NCBI GenBank assembly: GCA_025359005.1
Contig: JANYHP010000136.1
Coordinates: 1 to 20,129 of the forward strand
Origin: Hyphomicrobiaceae bacterium
GTDB lineage: Bacteria > Pseudomonadota > Alphaproteobacteria > Rhizobiales > Hyphomicrobiaceae
Direction of reading: 5' to 3'
DNA: 20,129 bases
This document shows, piece by piece, positions 1 to 6,731 of this stretch (within the stretch, counting starts at the first letter, position 1; the number at the start of each line of letters is the position of its first letter). Position numbers and translations under genes: made by a program. Under the pieces are notes generated by a model that made no database searches, was not told the origin of the DNA, and saw only the letters and a program-made list of their open reading frames with translations.

Positions 1-532
1 GCAGCAGCGCTTCGTTTTCCACCAGCCGCATGCCGCGCCCGCCGCCGCCGGCCACCGCCTTGATCATCACCGGATAGCCAACTTTCGCCGCCTCTTTCGC
101 CAGCGATTTCGCGTCCTGCTTGTCGCCCTGGTAGCCGGGCACCACTGGCACGCCTGCCTTGATGGCGATCTCCTTGGCCGCAGCCTTCCCGCCGAGTGCA
201 CGCATCGCCGCGGCTGCCGGTCCGATAAACACGATGCCGGCCTTGGCGCACGCCTCCGGCAGTTCCGGGTTCTCGGAGAGAAAGCCATAACCCGGGTGGA
301 TCGCATCCGCCCCCGTCGCGCGCGCCGCCGCGATGATCGTATCGATGCGCAGGTAACTCTCGGTCGCCGGCGACGGCCCGATGTGCACCGCCTCGTCGCA
401 CGCCCGCACGTGCAACGCCTGGCGATCAGCGTCCGAATAAACCGCGACCGTCTCGATGCCCATTTTCCTCGCGGTCCGCGCGATCCGGCAGGCGATCTCG
501 CCACGATTGGCGATCAGGATTTTCTTGAGCAT
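1..532 (-). CDS. Biotin-dependent acyl-CoA carboxylase alpha subunit (biotin carboxylase domain), partial
   Basis: The N-terminal 177 residues of a biotin carboxylase read from an ATG at 532 and run off the left edge. The start MLKKILIANRGEIACRI is the hallmark opening of biotin carboxylases. HPGYGFLSEN (79-88) follows in the N-terminal carboxylase domain, and the ATP-grasp glycine-rich loop GGGGRGMR is at 162-169. The family carboxylates biotin with ATP and bicarbonate. The wording of the N-terminus resembles propionyl- or methylcrotonyl-CoA carboxylase alpha subunits more than AccC, but the missing C-terminus (biotinyl domain or not) would decide this. The gene lies downstream of dusA on the same strand, 162 bp away, so co-transcription is not assured. 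Confidence 0.9.
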   Translation of the reverse strand, partial: MLKKILIANRGEIACRIARTARKMGIETVAVYSDADRQALHVRACDEAVHIGPSPATESYLRIDTIIAAARATGADAIHPGYGFLSENPELPEACAKAGIVFIGPAAAAMRALGGKAAAKEIAIKAGVPVVPGYQGDKQDAKSLAKEAAKVGYPVMIKAVAGGGGRGMRLVENEALL

Positions 533-590
533 CGGGTGGAGAACCTGGACTGATGAAAAGGTCGGGTCATGCCAGCCTTTTGTAAGCCAC

Positions 591-603
591 CGCCCGGAGG
601 GCG
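591..603. repeat. Small inverted repeat between dusA and the carboxylase gene
   Basis: CGCCC-GGA-GGGCG forms a perfect 5-bp stem with a 3-nt loop in the 162-bp gap between the dusA stop and the carboxylase start. No T-run follows on the minus strand, so it is not a convincing terminator. Nothing else clear was seen in this gap. Confidence 0.25.
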
Positions 604-694
604 CAAGAGGGCGCATTTCCGCGCCTGTATCGCGCCGCCTCACGCGAAGTCGTCGGGCCTCACGACGCCATACCCTTGCAACGGCACTTATCCA

Positions 695-1690
695 CTACGC
701 TGCATCCGCCGCCCGCACGCGGTCGGCCACCGCCGCCAGCGCGCGCCGCACAACCTCGATCCCCGCCCCATCCTTGACCGAGTCCACCGACAGGATGCGC
801 CGATAGGCCCGCGCCCCTGGCTCGCCATGGAACAGCCCCAGCATGTGCCGCACGATGTTGTTGAGCCGCCCGCCGCGCCCCACATGCGCCTCCATATACG
901 GAAACATCGCTTCCACCGCGCTGGCGCGTGTCATCCCGCTCGGCGCCTCGCCGAACACGCGCGCGTCCACCTCGGCCAGCAGCCACGGCGTCTGATAGGC
1001 AGCCCGGCCGAGCATCACCCCGTCGAGCACGCCTTGGTTGGCCAGTGCCGCGTCAAGCGACTGGAGCCCGCCGTTGAGAACGATCGTCAGGCCGGGCCGG
1101 GCCTCCTTCAGTCGGTGGACGCGCGCGTAGTCGAGCGGTGGCACCTCGCGGTTTTCCTTCGGTGACAGGCCCTTCAACCACGCCTTCCGCGCGTGCACGA
1201 TGAAGGTCGAGCAGCCGGTGGCCGCGACGGTGTCGATGAAGGTCTGCAAGTCCTGCTCGCTGTCCTGGTCGTCGATGCCGATGCGGCACTTGACCGTGAC
1301 GGGCACGCGCACCGCGTCGCGCATTGCGGCGATGCACGCGGCGACGAGGCCTGGCTCGGCCATCAGGCACGCCCCGAAGCGACCCTCCTGCACCCGATCT
1401 GACGGGCAGCCGACGTTCAGGTTGATTTCGTCATAGCCGACGTCGGCACCGATGCGCGCGGCCTCGGCGAGCTTGCCCGCATCCGAGCCACCGAGCTGCA
1501 GCGCCACCGGATGCTCCTCCGGCGAAAAACCCAGCAGCAAGTCCCGCTTGCCATGCAGCACCGCTTCCGCCGTCACCATCTCGGTGTAGAGCAACGCCCG
1601 CTTCGTCAGCCCCCGATGAAACACCCGCGCGTGCCGATCCGTCCAATCCATCATAGGTGCAATAGAGAATTTATGTGAACCGAAGTGCAC
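695..1690 (-). CDS. dusA: tRNA-dihydrouridine(20/20a) synthase DusA
   Basis: DusA is an FMN- and NADPH-dependent enzyme that reduces uridines in the D-loop of tRNAs. From a GTG at 1690 the product is 331 residues, the usual DusA length. It opens VHFGSHKFSIAPMMDWTDRHAR, where APMMDWTDRH is the FMN-binding signature. LNVGCPSDRVQEGRFGACLM carries the catalytic Cys of the family's NxGCP motif. The C-terminal segment RRILSVDSVKDGAG fits DusA rather than DusB or DusC. The open frame extends upstream to 1807, but those residues resemble nothing in DusA. The GTG at 1690 has an AGGAA Shine-Dalgarno at good spacing, which decided the start. It is probably a housekeeping gene marking the left border of the accessory region. 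Confidence 0.93.
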   Translation of the reverse strand: MHFGSHKFSIAPMMDWTDRHARVFHRGLTKRALLYTEMVTAEAVLHGKRDLLLGFSPEEHPVALQLGGSDAGKLAEAARIGADVGYDEINLNVGCPSDRVQEGRFGACLMAEPGLVAACIAAMRDAVRVPVTVKCRIGIDDQDSEQDLQTFIDTVAATGCSTFIVHARKAWLKGLSPKENREVPPLDYARVHRLKEARPGLTIVLNGGLQSLDAALANQGVLDGVMLGRAAYQTPWLLAEVDARVFGEAPSGMTRASAVEAMFPYMEAHVGRGGRLNNIVRHMLGLFHGEPGARAYRRILSVDSVKDGAGIEVVRRALAAVADRVRAADAA

Positions 1691-1990
1691 GGTGTTTCCT
1701 GTCGTTCGCCTGGAGCAGGTGTGAACGGGCACATGCCTGTTCCCTTGATATCTCAACCGTTGGCGGCCATTATCGGCTTCTCTGTGCTGGTTTAGTGGGA
1801 TAATCAAGACCTGCGTTAAGGGGCGCTGCCAAGCTGCGCGCGCGCGAGCCCGATCATGCCAACGAGACTGCCACCTGTATCGAAGCGCATCGTGAAGTTT
1901 GATCTTGGCGGACGCACGCTCTCGATGGAGATCCCCAAGTGTGTTTTGCCAAGGTCGCGCGTTTGACTATGGGAACAAGCCGCGCGTCTA
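1691..1990. other. 300-bp intergenic region upstream of dusA
   Basis: This is the gap between the dusA start and the end of the SDR gene, both on the minus strand. It must hold the dusA promoter, but I see no clear -35/-10 pair. It contains one inverted repeat (1723-1742, listed separately) and a short plus-strand frame (1856-1966, 36 codons) with no ribosome-binding site. No convincing gene, integrase or att remnant was seen. Confidence 0.5.
1723..1742. promoter_or_regulatory. Imperfect 20-bp palindrome in the dusA leader
   Basis: GAACGGGCACATGCCTGTTC has 9-nt arms with one mismatch around a CA centre. It lies 33-52 bp upstream of the dusA GTG. It could be an operator or an RNA hairpin in the leader; the sequence alone does not decide. 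Confidence 0.4.
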
Positions 1991-2779
1991 TCACGCCTGC
2001 ACCGATGCATCGCCGAAGTCGCCGAAGGCAGTCCAGCCGCCGTCGACGCAGACGATCGATCCCGTGACGTACGACGCGGCTGGCGAACACAGGAATGCCG
2101 CCACCTGCGCAATCTCACGTGGCTCGGCCAAGCGCCCCAGCGGGATGCGCCGCGCCAACCGCGGTTCGTCGATCCGGCCCGCGTCAATCAGTGTTTTCAC
2201 CAGCGACGTGCGTGTGTAGCCCGGTGCAATCGCATTCACGCGCACGCCGTGCTGTGCCCACTCGCACGCCATTGATCGCGTCATCGCCGCGACGCCGGCT
2301 TTTGCCGCCCCATAGGCATTGCGGCGCGGCAGCCCGGTGATGCCGGCAATCGAGCTGATATTGAGAATGACCCCTGTTTTGCGCGCGATCATCAGGCGCG
2401 CCACCTCGCGCGATGTCACGAAGACGCCGTTCAGGTGCACCCGCACAATGCGGTCGAACGTGTCAACCTGCTGCTCCAGTGTTGGCAGGTGCGTGTCGCC
2501 GATACCGGCATTGTTGACCAGCGCATCAATGCGCCGATGCCGCCTCTGGAGTTCGGCCACCGCGGCAACCACGTCGGCCTCGTCGCTGACGTCCATGCGG
2601 ATCCAGTCGTGGCCCGGCCCCAGGTTCCTTGCACGCGCATTCGCCTTGCCGGCGTCCAGATCGGCGATCACGACACGATGGCCCATCGCCGCCAACTGCT
2701 CGGCTATCGCCAAGCCGATACCGTCGGCCGCGCCGGTGACGAGGGCAACAGGCGCGTCATCTGCGGTTTTGTGTGTCAT
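1991..2779 (-). CDS. Short-chain dehydrogenase/reductase (SDR), NAD-type
   Basis: This is a 262-residue classical SDR with a complete active site. The Rossmann glycine motif TGAADGIG is at 15-22, NNAG at 89-92, catalytic Ser143, and Tyr156-x3-Lys160 at the standard spacing. Asp40 at the end of beta-2 (VVIADLD) favours NAD over NADP, hence oxidation of an alcohol to a ketone in vivo. The C-terminal CVDGGW is typical of FabG-like members. It is the last gene of the minus-strand set headed by the IclR regulator. It is separated from the flavoprotein gene by 85 bp that contain a tandem operator-like repeat, so it may also have its own control. The substrate is unknown. In this context a ring hydroxyl is plausible (inference). 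The Shine-Dalgarno is weak. Confidence 0.9.
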   Translation of the reverse strand: MTHKTADDAPVALVTGAADGIGLAIAEQLAAMGHRVVIADLDAGKANARARNLGPGHDWIRMDVSDEADVVAAVAELQRRHRRIDALVNNAGIGDTHLPTLEQQVDTFDRIVRVHLNGVFVTSREVARLMIARKTGVILNISSIAGITGLPRRNAYGAAKAGVAAMTRSMACEWAQHGVRVNAIAPGYTRTSLVKTLIDAGRIDEPRLARRIPLGRLAEPREIAQVAAFLCSPAASYVTGSIVCVDGGWTAFGDFGDASVQA

Positions 2780-2796
2780 GTGTTCTCAAGGCCAAG

Positions 2797-2834
2797 TCAT
2801 TTAATGAGGGTCATTTCATTTAATGACGGTCATT
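2797..2834. repeat. Two tandem copies of a 19-bp unit, operator-like
   Basis: Copies at 2797-2815 and 2816-2834 are directly abutting and differ at one base: TCATTTAATGAGGGTCATT and TCATTTAATGACGGTCATT. Each contains TCATT-T-AATGA, and the second also contains a perfect 13-bp palindrome AATGAC-G-GTCATT (2822-2834). The array is 18-55 bp upstream of the SDR start, where a repressor would act. The 19-bp period (about two helical turns) suits cooperative binding of dimers. The cognate regulator is not evident; these half-sites differ from the IclR-type sites at 5762-5807. Confidence 0.6.
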
Positions 2835-2864
2835 GCGACGTGCGCTCTATCGGTTCTGCCGCTC

Positions 2865-4574
2865 TCAGTCCGTGACGCCCGCGAGGTGCCGCCCGGTGAT
2901 GTAGCCGAACGTCATGATCGGCCCCAGCGTGATGCCGGCGCCCGGATAAGCGCCCCCCATCATGCTGGCTCGATCGTTGCCGACGGCATAAAGCCCCTTT
3001 ATGGGGACCGCGCGATTATCGAGCACGCGCCCCAGCGTGTCGGTGTCCAGTCCGTCGAAGCTGCCGAGGTCCCCCATGACAAGTTTAACCGCATAGAACG
3101 GCCCCTTCTTGATCGGCGCCACGCATGGGTTCGGCGTGTTCGCCGGATCGGCGAGATATCGATTGAACGCGGTGCTGCCGCGCCCGAATGCGGGATCATC
3201 CCCCTTCTCAGCGCCCACGTTGTAGCGCGAAATGGTCTCCTCCAGCGACATGCTGTCGATGCCGGCTTCGACCGCAAGCGCTCGCAGCGTATCGCCGCGC
3301 AGCAGATAGCCGTTTCTAATATAGCCAGCGAGCGGGATGGGGGCGGGCTTAACAGCGCCGAGCCCATACTTGCGGATTGTCGCATGATCGGCGATGAGCC
3401 ATGCCGCCGTTTCGCTCTCGCCGTCGCAGGTCCTGATCATCGCCGCGCCGACGTCGTGATAGGAGTCCGATTCGTTGCAGAAGCGCTTCCCCTTGCGGTT
3501 GACCGCGATGACCCCTGGTTTGTAGCGATCGAGCAGATGCGGGAAAACGCCAGATTTTCCACCCTTTCTTGGAACCTTCGAGACCGGCATCCACGCGGCG
3601 GCATTCGGAAAGCGCAGCTCACATTGCCCGCCGGCCGTCTCCGCCAATCGGATGCCGTCGCCGGTGTTGCCCTCGGGCGTCGGTGAAACATGCTCGCCGC
3701 CGCGCGCGACATGCGGATAGGCTTTCGCCAGCCGGTCGAGATCATGCGGAAATCCACCGCAGGCCAGCACCACGCCGCGCTCGGCCCTGATCTCGCGCTC
3801 GCCAGTGCCATCGCCGACAACCACCCCGGCGACAGCACCGTTCTCGACGATGAGCCGTCGCGCCGGCGTATCGGTCAGAATGGGAATGCCGAGATCGAGT
3901 GTGCTTTTTGCCAGACGCGCGGCAAGCGCATTGCCGCTGGTCACCTGCACCGCGCGCCCATGCCGCGCGAGATCCTTCATGTGCAACGCCAGTCGTTTCG
4001 CCACGAACGCGAACGACGTGAAAGACCTCGTGGCATTGAAGAAGTGCTTGAGGTCCGCGTTCGACGAATTGAACATCATGCCCATGAACGTGATCGTTGC
4101 CAGCGGCGGCCTGAGCCGCGCCAAGTCGGCACCGAGCGCCGTCGTATCGAACGGCGCCGCCAGCACCGAACGGCCGACGTCGACGCCGCCCGCGATGGCT
4201 GGATGATAATCCGGATAGAGCGTGGGAATGAATTTCACCACCGTCTCGCGTTCGAAGAAGTCGAGCATCTTCGGCCCCTGCTCCAGAAATGCCTCGACAC
4301 TCTCCTCGCGATAGAAGTTGCCGGCCTCATGTCTGAGATAGCTGCGCACCGCCTCCTTGCTGTCGCCGGGTGCCATGGCACTGCACTGCCTGTTGCCGGG
4401 TATCCACAGCACTCCGCCAGAGAATGCGGTTGTGCCGCCGAACACTGGCTCCTTCTCGATCACGATCACATCGAGGCCATGCACCTTGGCTGTGATCGCC
4501 GTCGACAAGCCGCCCGCGCCCGAGCCGATCACCAGCACGTCGCAAGTGAGGTCTTTGCCGCTCGCTGTTGTCAT
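2865..4574 (-). CDS. KstD-like FAD-dependent dehydrogenase, paralog 1
   Basis: This is a 569-residue flavoprotein of the fumarate reductase/3-ketosteroid delta-1-dehydrogenase superfamily. The dinucleotide motif GSGAGG is at 17-22, acidic Glu40 binds the adenosine ribose, and GGTTAFSGGVLWIP (46-59) is the family flavin segment. The C-terminal GGAYPGAGITLGP gives Tyr543 and Gly547, matching the KstD Tyr/Gly pair that polarises the substrate ketone. Tyr123 in PDY and the Tyr in CNESDSY fall where the other KstD active-site tyrosines lie (family knowledge, aligned by eye). The likely reaction is alpha,beta-desaturation of a cyclic ketone. The ATG at 4574 has GAGGA upstream; extension to 4667 adds non-family sequence. 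It sits 108 bp after iclR on the same strand and is closest to paralog 3. Steroid specificity cannot be claimed. Confidence 0.88.
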   Translation of the reverse strand: MTTASGKDLTCDVLVIGSGAGGLSTAITAKVHGLDVIVIEKEPVFGGTTAFSGGVLWIPGNRQCSAMAPGDSKEAVRSYLRHEAGNFYREESVEAFLEQGPKMLDFFERETVVKFIPTLYPDYHPAIAGGVDVGRSVLAAPFDTTALGADLARLRPPLATITFMGMMFNSSNADLKHFFNATRSFTSFAFVAKRLALHMKDLARHGRAVQVTSGNALAARLAKSTLDLGIPILTDTPARRLIVENGAVAGVVVGDGTGEREIRAERGVVLACGGFPHDLDRLAKAYPHVARGGEHVSPTPEGNTGDGIRLAETAGGQCELRFPNAAAWMPVSKVPRKGGKSGVFPHLLDRYKPGVIAVNRKGKRFCNESDSYHDVGAAMIRTCDGESETAAWLIADHATIRKYGLGAVKPAPIPLAGYIRNGYLLRGDTLRALAVEAGIDSMSLEETISRYNVGAEKGDDPAFGRGSTAFNRYLADPANTPNPCVAPIKKGPFYAVKLVMGDLGSFDGLDTDTLGRVLDNRAVPIKGLYAVGNDRASMMGGAYPGAGITLGPIMTFGYITGRHLAGVTD

Positions 4575-4682
4575 GTGGTCGTCCTCGAAGTCGCATTGAT
4601 GTCGGCAGGAGCGCCGCCCGCCGGGGAATCCTTCACTGCAGCGAGGCGTCCAGGCGTGAACACCCACCGGAGCGGTCGGTAC

Positions 4683-5555
4683 TCACGATGCCTGCGCAAT
4701 GAAGAAGCTGCCGCTGCCGCCACGCGGCGGCGAGAGTGTCGGCGACGCGGCGATTGCCATAGCCAGTTCGCGCGCAGCCTCCATCAGAAACGGCGAAAGT
4801 TCGGCAATACGCGTCTCGGTCAGTCGCATGTGCGGACCCGCGATGACGACGGCGCCAGCCACCTCGCCTGTCGCTGGATTGCGCACTGCCGCCGCCGCCG
4901 CGTTCATCCATGGTGCATACATCTGGATTGCGGTGCTGTAGCCGCGTTTTCGCGTCTCGCGCAGAGCCTTGAGCAGCGCCGCCTTCGTTTCCGGCGCCTT
5001 CGGACCGTAGTCCTTGCGCAATCCGAACCCTTGCTTTTCCACCAGCGCTATCGCCGCGTCGTCGCTCAGGCACGCCAGCCAGGCGTGGCCGCTCGCGCTG
5101 CATGAGAGCCGCCCTACCTGCCCCATGTCCGGGTCGTAGCGCAGGCCGAACTGCGAGCCTTGCGCCTTTGCCACCCAGATCAATTCGCGTCCGTCGATCA
5201 GCGCCAGCCGCACGAGTTCGCACGCCGCCCGCGCCAGCCGTTCGAGGATCGGCTGCGCAAGATCGGTGATGCCGCTGCCGGAGAGAAACGTGAATGCCAG
5301 CGACGCGATTTTCGCTGTGAGTTGATAAACGCCCTGCTGCCGTTGCTGGCTCACATACCCTTGCTCCGCAAGGCTTGTCAGCACGCGATGCGTCGCACTG
5401 CGCGGCATCAACAGGCGATCGGCGATTTCGGACAACGGCAATCCGTGCGCCTCCGACGCCAGCAGTTCGAGCACCCTCACTGTGCGCTCGATCAGCCCCG
5501 AAGGGCCACTTTCCTCGTCTGGCGCTCCGGTGGATTTTGCAGCTGCTTTCGCCAT
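4683..5555 (-). CDS. IclR-family transcriptional regulator
   Basis: The 290-residue protein has the IclR layout: a winged helix-turn-helix at about 20-82 (LIERTVRVLELLASEAHGLP, then IADRLLMPRSATHRVLTSL) and an effector-binding domain from about 95. The segment SASGHAWLACLSDD and the PATGEVAGAVVIAGP stretch are typical of that domain. These regulators respond to small aromatic, organic acid or sugar-derived ligands. The frame stays open to 5777, but that start would fall at the edge of the operator at 5762-5776. The ATG at 5555, preceded by AGTAGGA, gives the normal family N-terminus. It heads the minus-strand set and faces the enzyme operon starting at 5914, so it very likely controls both and itself. 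Confidence 0.9.
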   Translation of the reverse strand: MAKAAAKSTGAPDEESGPSGLIERTVRVLELLASEAHGLPLSEIADRLLMPRSATHRVLTSLAEQGYVSQQRQQGVYQLTAKIASLAFTFLSGSGITDLAQPILERLARAACELVRLALIDGRELIWVAKAQGSQFGLRYDPDMGQVGRLSCSASGHAWLACLSDDAAIALVEKQGFGLRKDYGPKAPETKAALLKALRETRKRGYSTAIQMYAPWMNAAAAAVRNPATGEVAGAVVIAGPHMRLTETRIAELSPFLMEAARELAMAIAASPTLSPPRGGSGSFFIAQAS

Positions 5556-5761
5556 GCATCCTACTCGTTGTTTAACGACATGTTTGTGCCCGATCATTCG
5601 GGTTTGGGACTCTTTGCAGGCACAGTGACGTCGCTGACCACCGTTCGCCCTCGATGGGTCTGCCCGATACCGCCGGCCCATTGCCGCATACCAGCGGGTC
5701 CGCCTTGCGGCATTGTTCGTGCCGAAGCTGGCCGCCCGCCCGTCTCCCGTCAAGGCAAAAA

Positions 5762-5776
5762 TGGAATGCTGTTCCA
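5762..5776. promoter_or_regulatory. IclR-type operator, site 1
   Basis: TGGAATGCTGTTCCA has perfect 5-bp arms TGGAA/TTCCA around a 5-nt centre. It closely follows the TGGAA-N5-TTCCA layout known for E. coli IclR sites (TGGAAATNATTTCCA). Its dyad centre is 30 bp from that of site 2, close to three helical turns, placing both on one DNA face. Confidence 0.72.
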
Positions 5777-5785
5777 ATTCTTACG

Positions 5786-5812
5786 TTGACATGGAATTTG
5801 GTTCCATTTAGT
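5786..5812 (+). promoter_or_regulatory. Probable promoter of the plus-strand catabolic operon
   Basis: A perfect TTGACA -35 box lies at 5786-5791. The -10 is weak: TTTAGT at 15-bp spacing or TAGTCG at 17 bp. The spacer is occupied by operator site 2, so a bound regulator would cover the promoter. A poor -10 fits a promoter needing relief or activation. Confidence 0.5.
5791..5807. promoter_or_regulatory. IclR-type operator, site 2
   Basis: ATGGAATTTGGTTCCAT has perfect 6-bp arms ATGGAA/TTCCAT around a 5-nt centre. It lies immediately after, and overlaps by one base, the TTGACA box of the plus-strand promoter. It matches site 1 in its TGGAA/TTCCA half-sites. Confidence 0.75.
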
Positions 5813-5852
5813 CGACGCGGCATGTGATGGGGGCGCGAAGCCCGGGCGCCGG

Positions 5853-5880
5853 TCGCGAAAGCAGCGCAGCAGCTTTGCGA
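5853..5880 (+). repeat. Bulged hairpin in the leader of the plus-strand operon
   Basis: TCGCGAAAGC and GCTTTGCGA can pair as a 9-bp stem with one bulged G and a 9-nt loop. It lies 33 bp before the TTG start at 5914, inside the expected 5' leader. No T-run follows, so it is not a terminator. Its role is unknown. Confidence 0.35.
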
Positions 5881-5913
5881 AATGCCTGACACTGACAATG
5901 GAGCGCGACGTCC

Positions 5914-6720
5914 TTGGCCCCCACACTCACAGGCGCGACACGCCTCTACGTCATCGTCGGCGACCCTATCGCCCAGGTCAAAGCGCCGGGCGGCATGACG
6001 GCGGGTTTTGCCGCGCGCAATCATGACGGCGTGCTCGTGCCCGTGCAGGTGGCGGTGGACGATCTGCCGTCACTTCTCGCCGTCGCCGGCAACCTGAAGA
6101 ATCTCGACGGCATCATCGTCACGGTGCCGCACAAATTTACCTGCTTCGCCCATTGCGCATCAACGTCCGATCGGGCGCGCTTCATTGGCGCGGTCAATAT
6201 CATGCGGCGACGCCCTGAGGGCGGTTGGCACGGCGATATGGTCGATGGTCTCGGGTTCGTCGGCGCCGTGCGCGCCAAGGGCTTTGATGCATCGGGAAAG
6301 CGCGCGCTGTTGATCGGCGCTGGCGGCGCTGGCTCAGCCATCGCGCAAGCGTTACTCGCCGCCGGCGTGCGCGAACTTGGCGTGCACGATGCCGATGCCA
6401 GCCGTCGCGATGCGCTGATTGCGCGCCTCAACACCATGGGCGCCGGCCGTGCCATCGTCGGCTCGCCCGATCCGTCTGGGTTCGATCTTGTCGGCAATGC
6501 GACGCCCGCCGGCATGCAGCCAGGCGACCCGCTGCCGATCGACGTGGCTAAACTCGCGCCGTCAATGTTCGTCGGCTGCGTCATCACCGTGCCCGCGGCG
6601 TCGCCGATGATCGAAGCGGCGCGCGCACGGGGCTGCAACACGTCCACTGGCACCGACATGTACCAGGCGCTGCAGGGCACCATGCTCGACTTCTTCCTGA
6701 GTTCTGCAAAGAAGAGTTGA
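5914..6720 (+). CDS. Atypical shikimate dehydrogenase-family protein, NAD-type
   Basis: This 268-residue AroE-fold oxidoreductase keeps the catalytic lysine (VTVPHK, Lys74), the Asn of GAVN (Asn95) and the Asp of DMVDG (Asp111). The cofactor loop is GAGGAG (135-140). In GDPIAQVKAP, however, Val22 and Ala24 replace the two serines (SxS) that bind the shikimate carboxylate in E. coli AroE. Asp159 after beta-2 (GVHDAD) replaces the NRT phosphate-binding motif and predicts NAD. It is therefore probably a catabolic dehydrogenase for a cyclic polyol or hydroxyketone without the usual carboxylate contact, rather than a biosynthetic AroE (inference). TTG at 5914 is the only in-frame start after a stop, with GGAG upstream. 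The next gene follows 11 bp after its stop, so it opens the operon. Confidence 0.82.
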   Translation: MAPTLTGATRLYVIVGDPIAQVKAPGGMTAGFAARNHDGVLVPVQVAVDDLPSLLAVAGNLKNLDGIIVTVPHKFTCFAHCASTSDRARFIGAVNIMRRRPEGGWHGDMVDGLGFVGAVRAKGFDASGKRALLIGAGGAGSAIAQALLAAGVRELGVHDADASRRDALIARLNTMGAGRAIVGSPDPSGFDLVGNATPAGMQPGDPLPIDVAKLAPSMFVGCVITVPAASPMIEAARARGCNTSTGTDMYQALQGTMLDFFLSSAKKS

Positions 6721-6731
6721 AGGCGAAGGCT

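Larger units (their letters stand above)
5556..5913. other. Divergent promoter region between iclR and the plus-strand operon
   Basis: This 358-bp region separates divergent genes. It holds two IclR-type palindromes (5762-5776 and 5791-5807), a TTGACA box at 5786-5791, and a bulged hairpin at 5853-5880 just before the plus-strand start. The part nearest iclR (5556-5760) shows no further signal that I can support. Confidence 0.7.

Noticed and set aside
1856..1966. A 36-codon plus-strand frame (MPTRLPPVSKRIVKF...) between dusA and the SDR gene
   Set aside because: The sequence looks mildly protein-like, but there is no ribosome-binding site, no recognised homology and no supporting context.
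1691..1990. Possible genomic-island junction at the 5' end of dusA, a known integration hotspot
   Set aside because: No integrase, att-like repeat of the dusA end or phage gene is visible in the window.
4575..4667. N-terminal extension of flavoprotein paralog 1 to 4667
   Set aside because: The added residues match nothing in the family, and the ATG at 4574 has a good Shine-Dalgarno and gives the normal N-terminus.
3690..5105. A 471-codon plus-strand open frame across the flavoprotein and iclR genes
   Set aside because: It crosses two recognised minus-strand genes and their intergenic gap and has low-complexity Arg-rich composition, so it is a shadow frame.
5556..5777. N-terminal extension of the IclR protein to an ATG at 5777
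   Set aside because: That start abuts operator site 1 in the promoter region and adds about 74 non-family residues before the helix-turn-helix.
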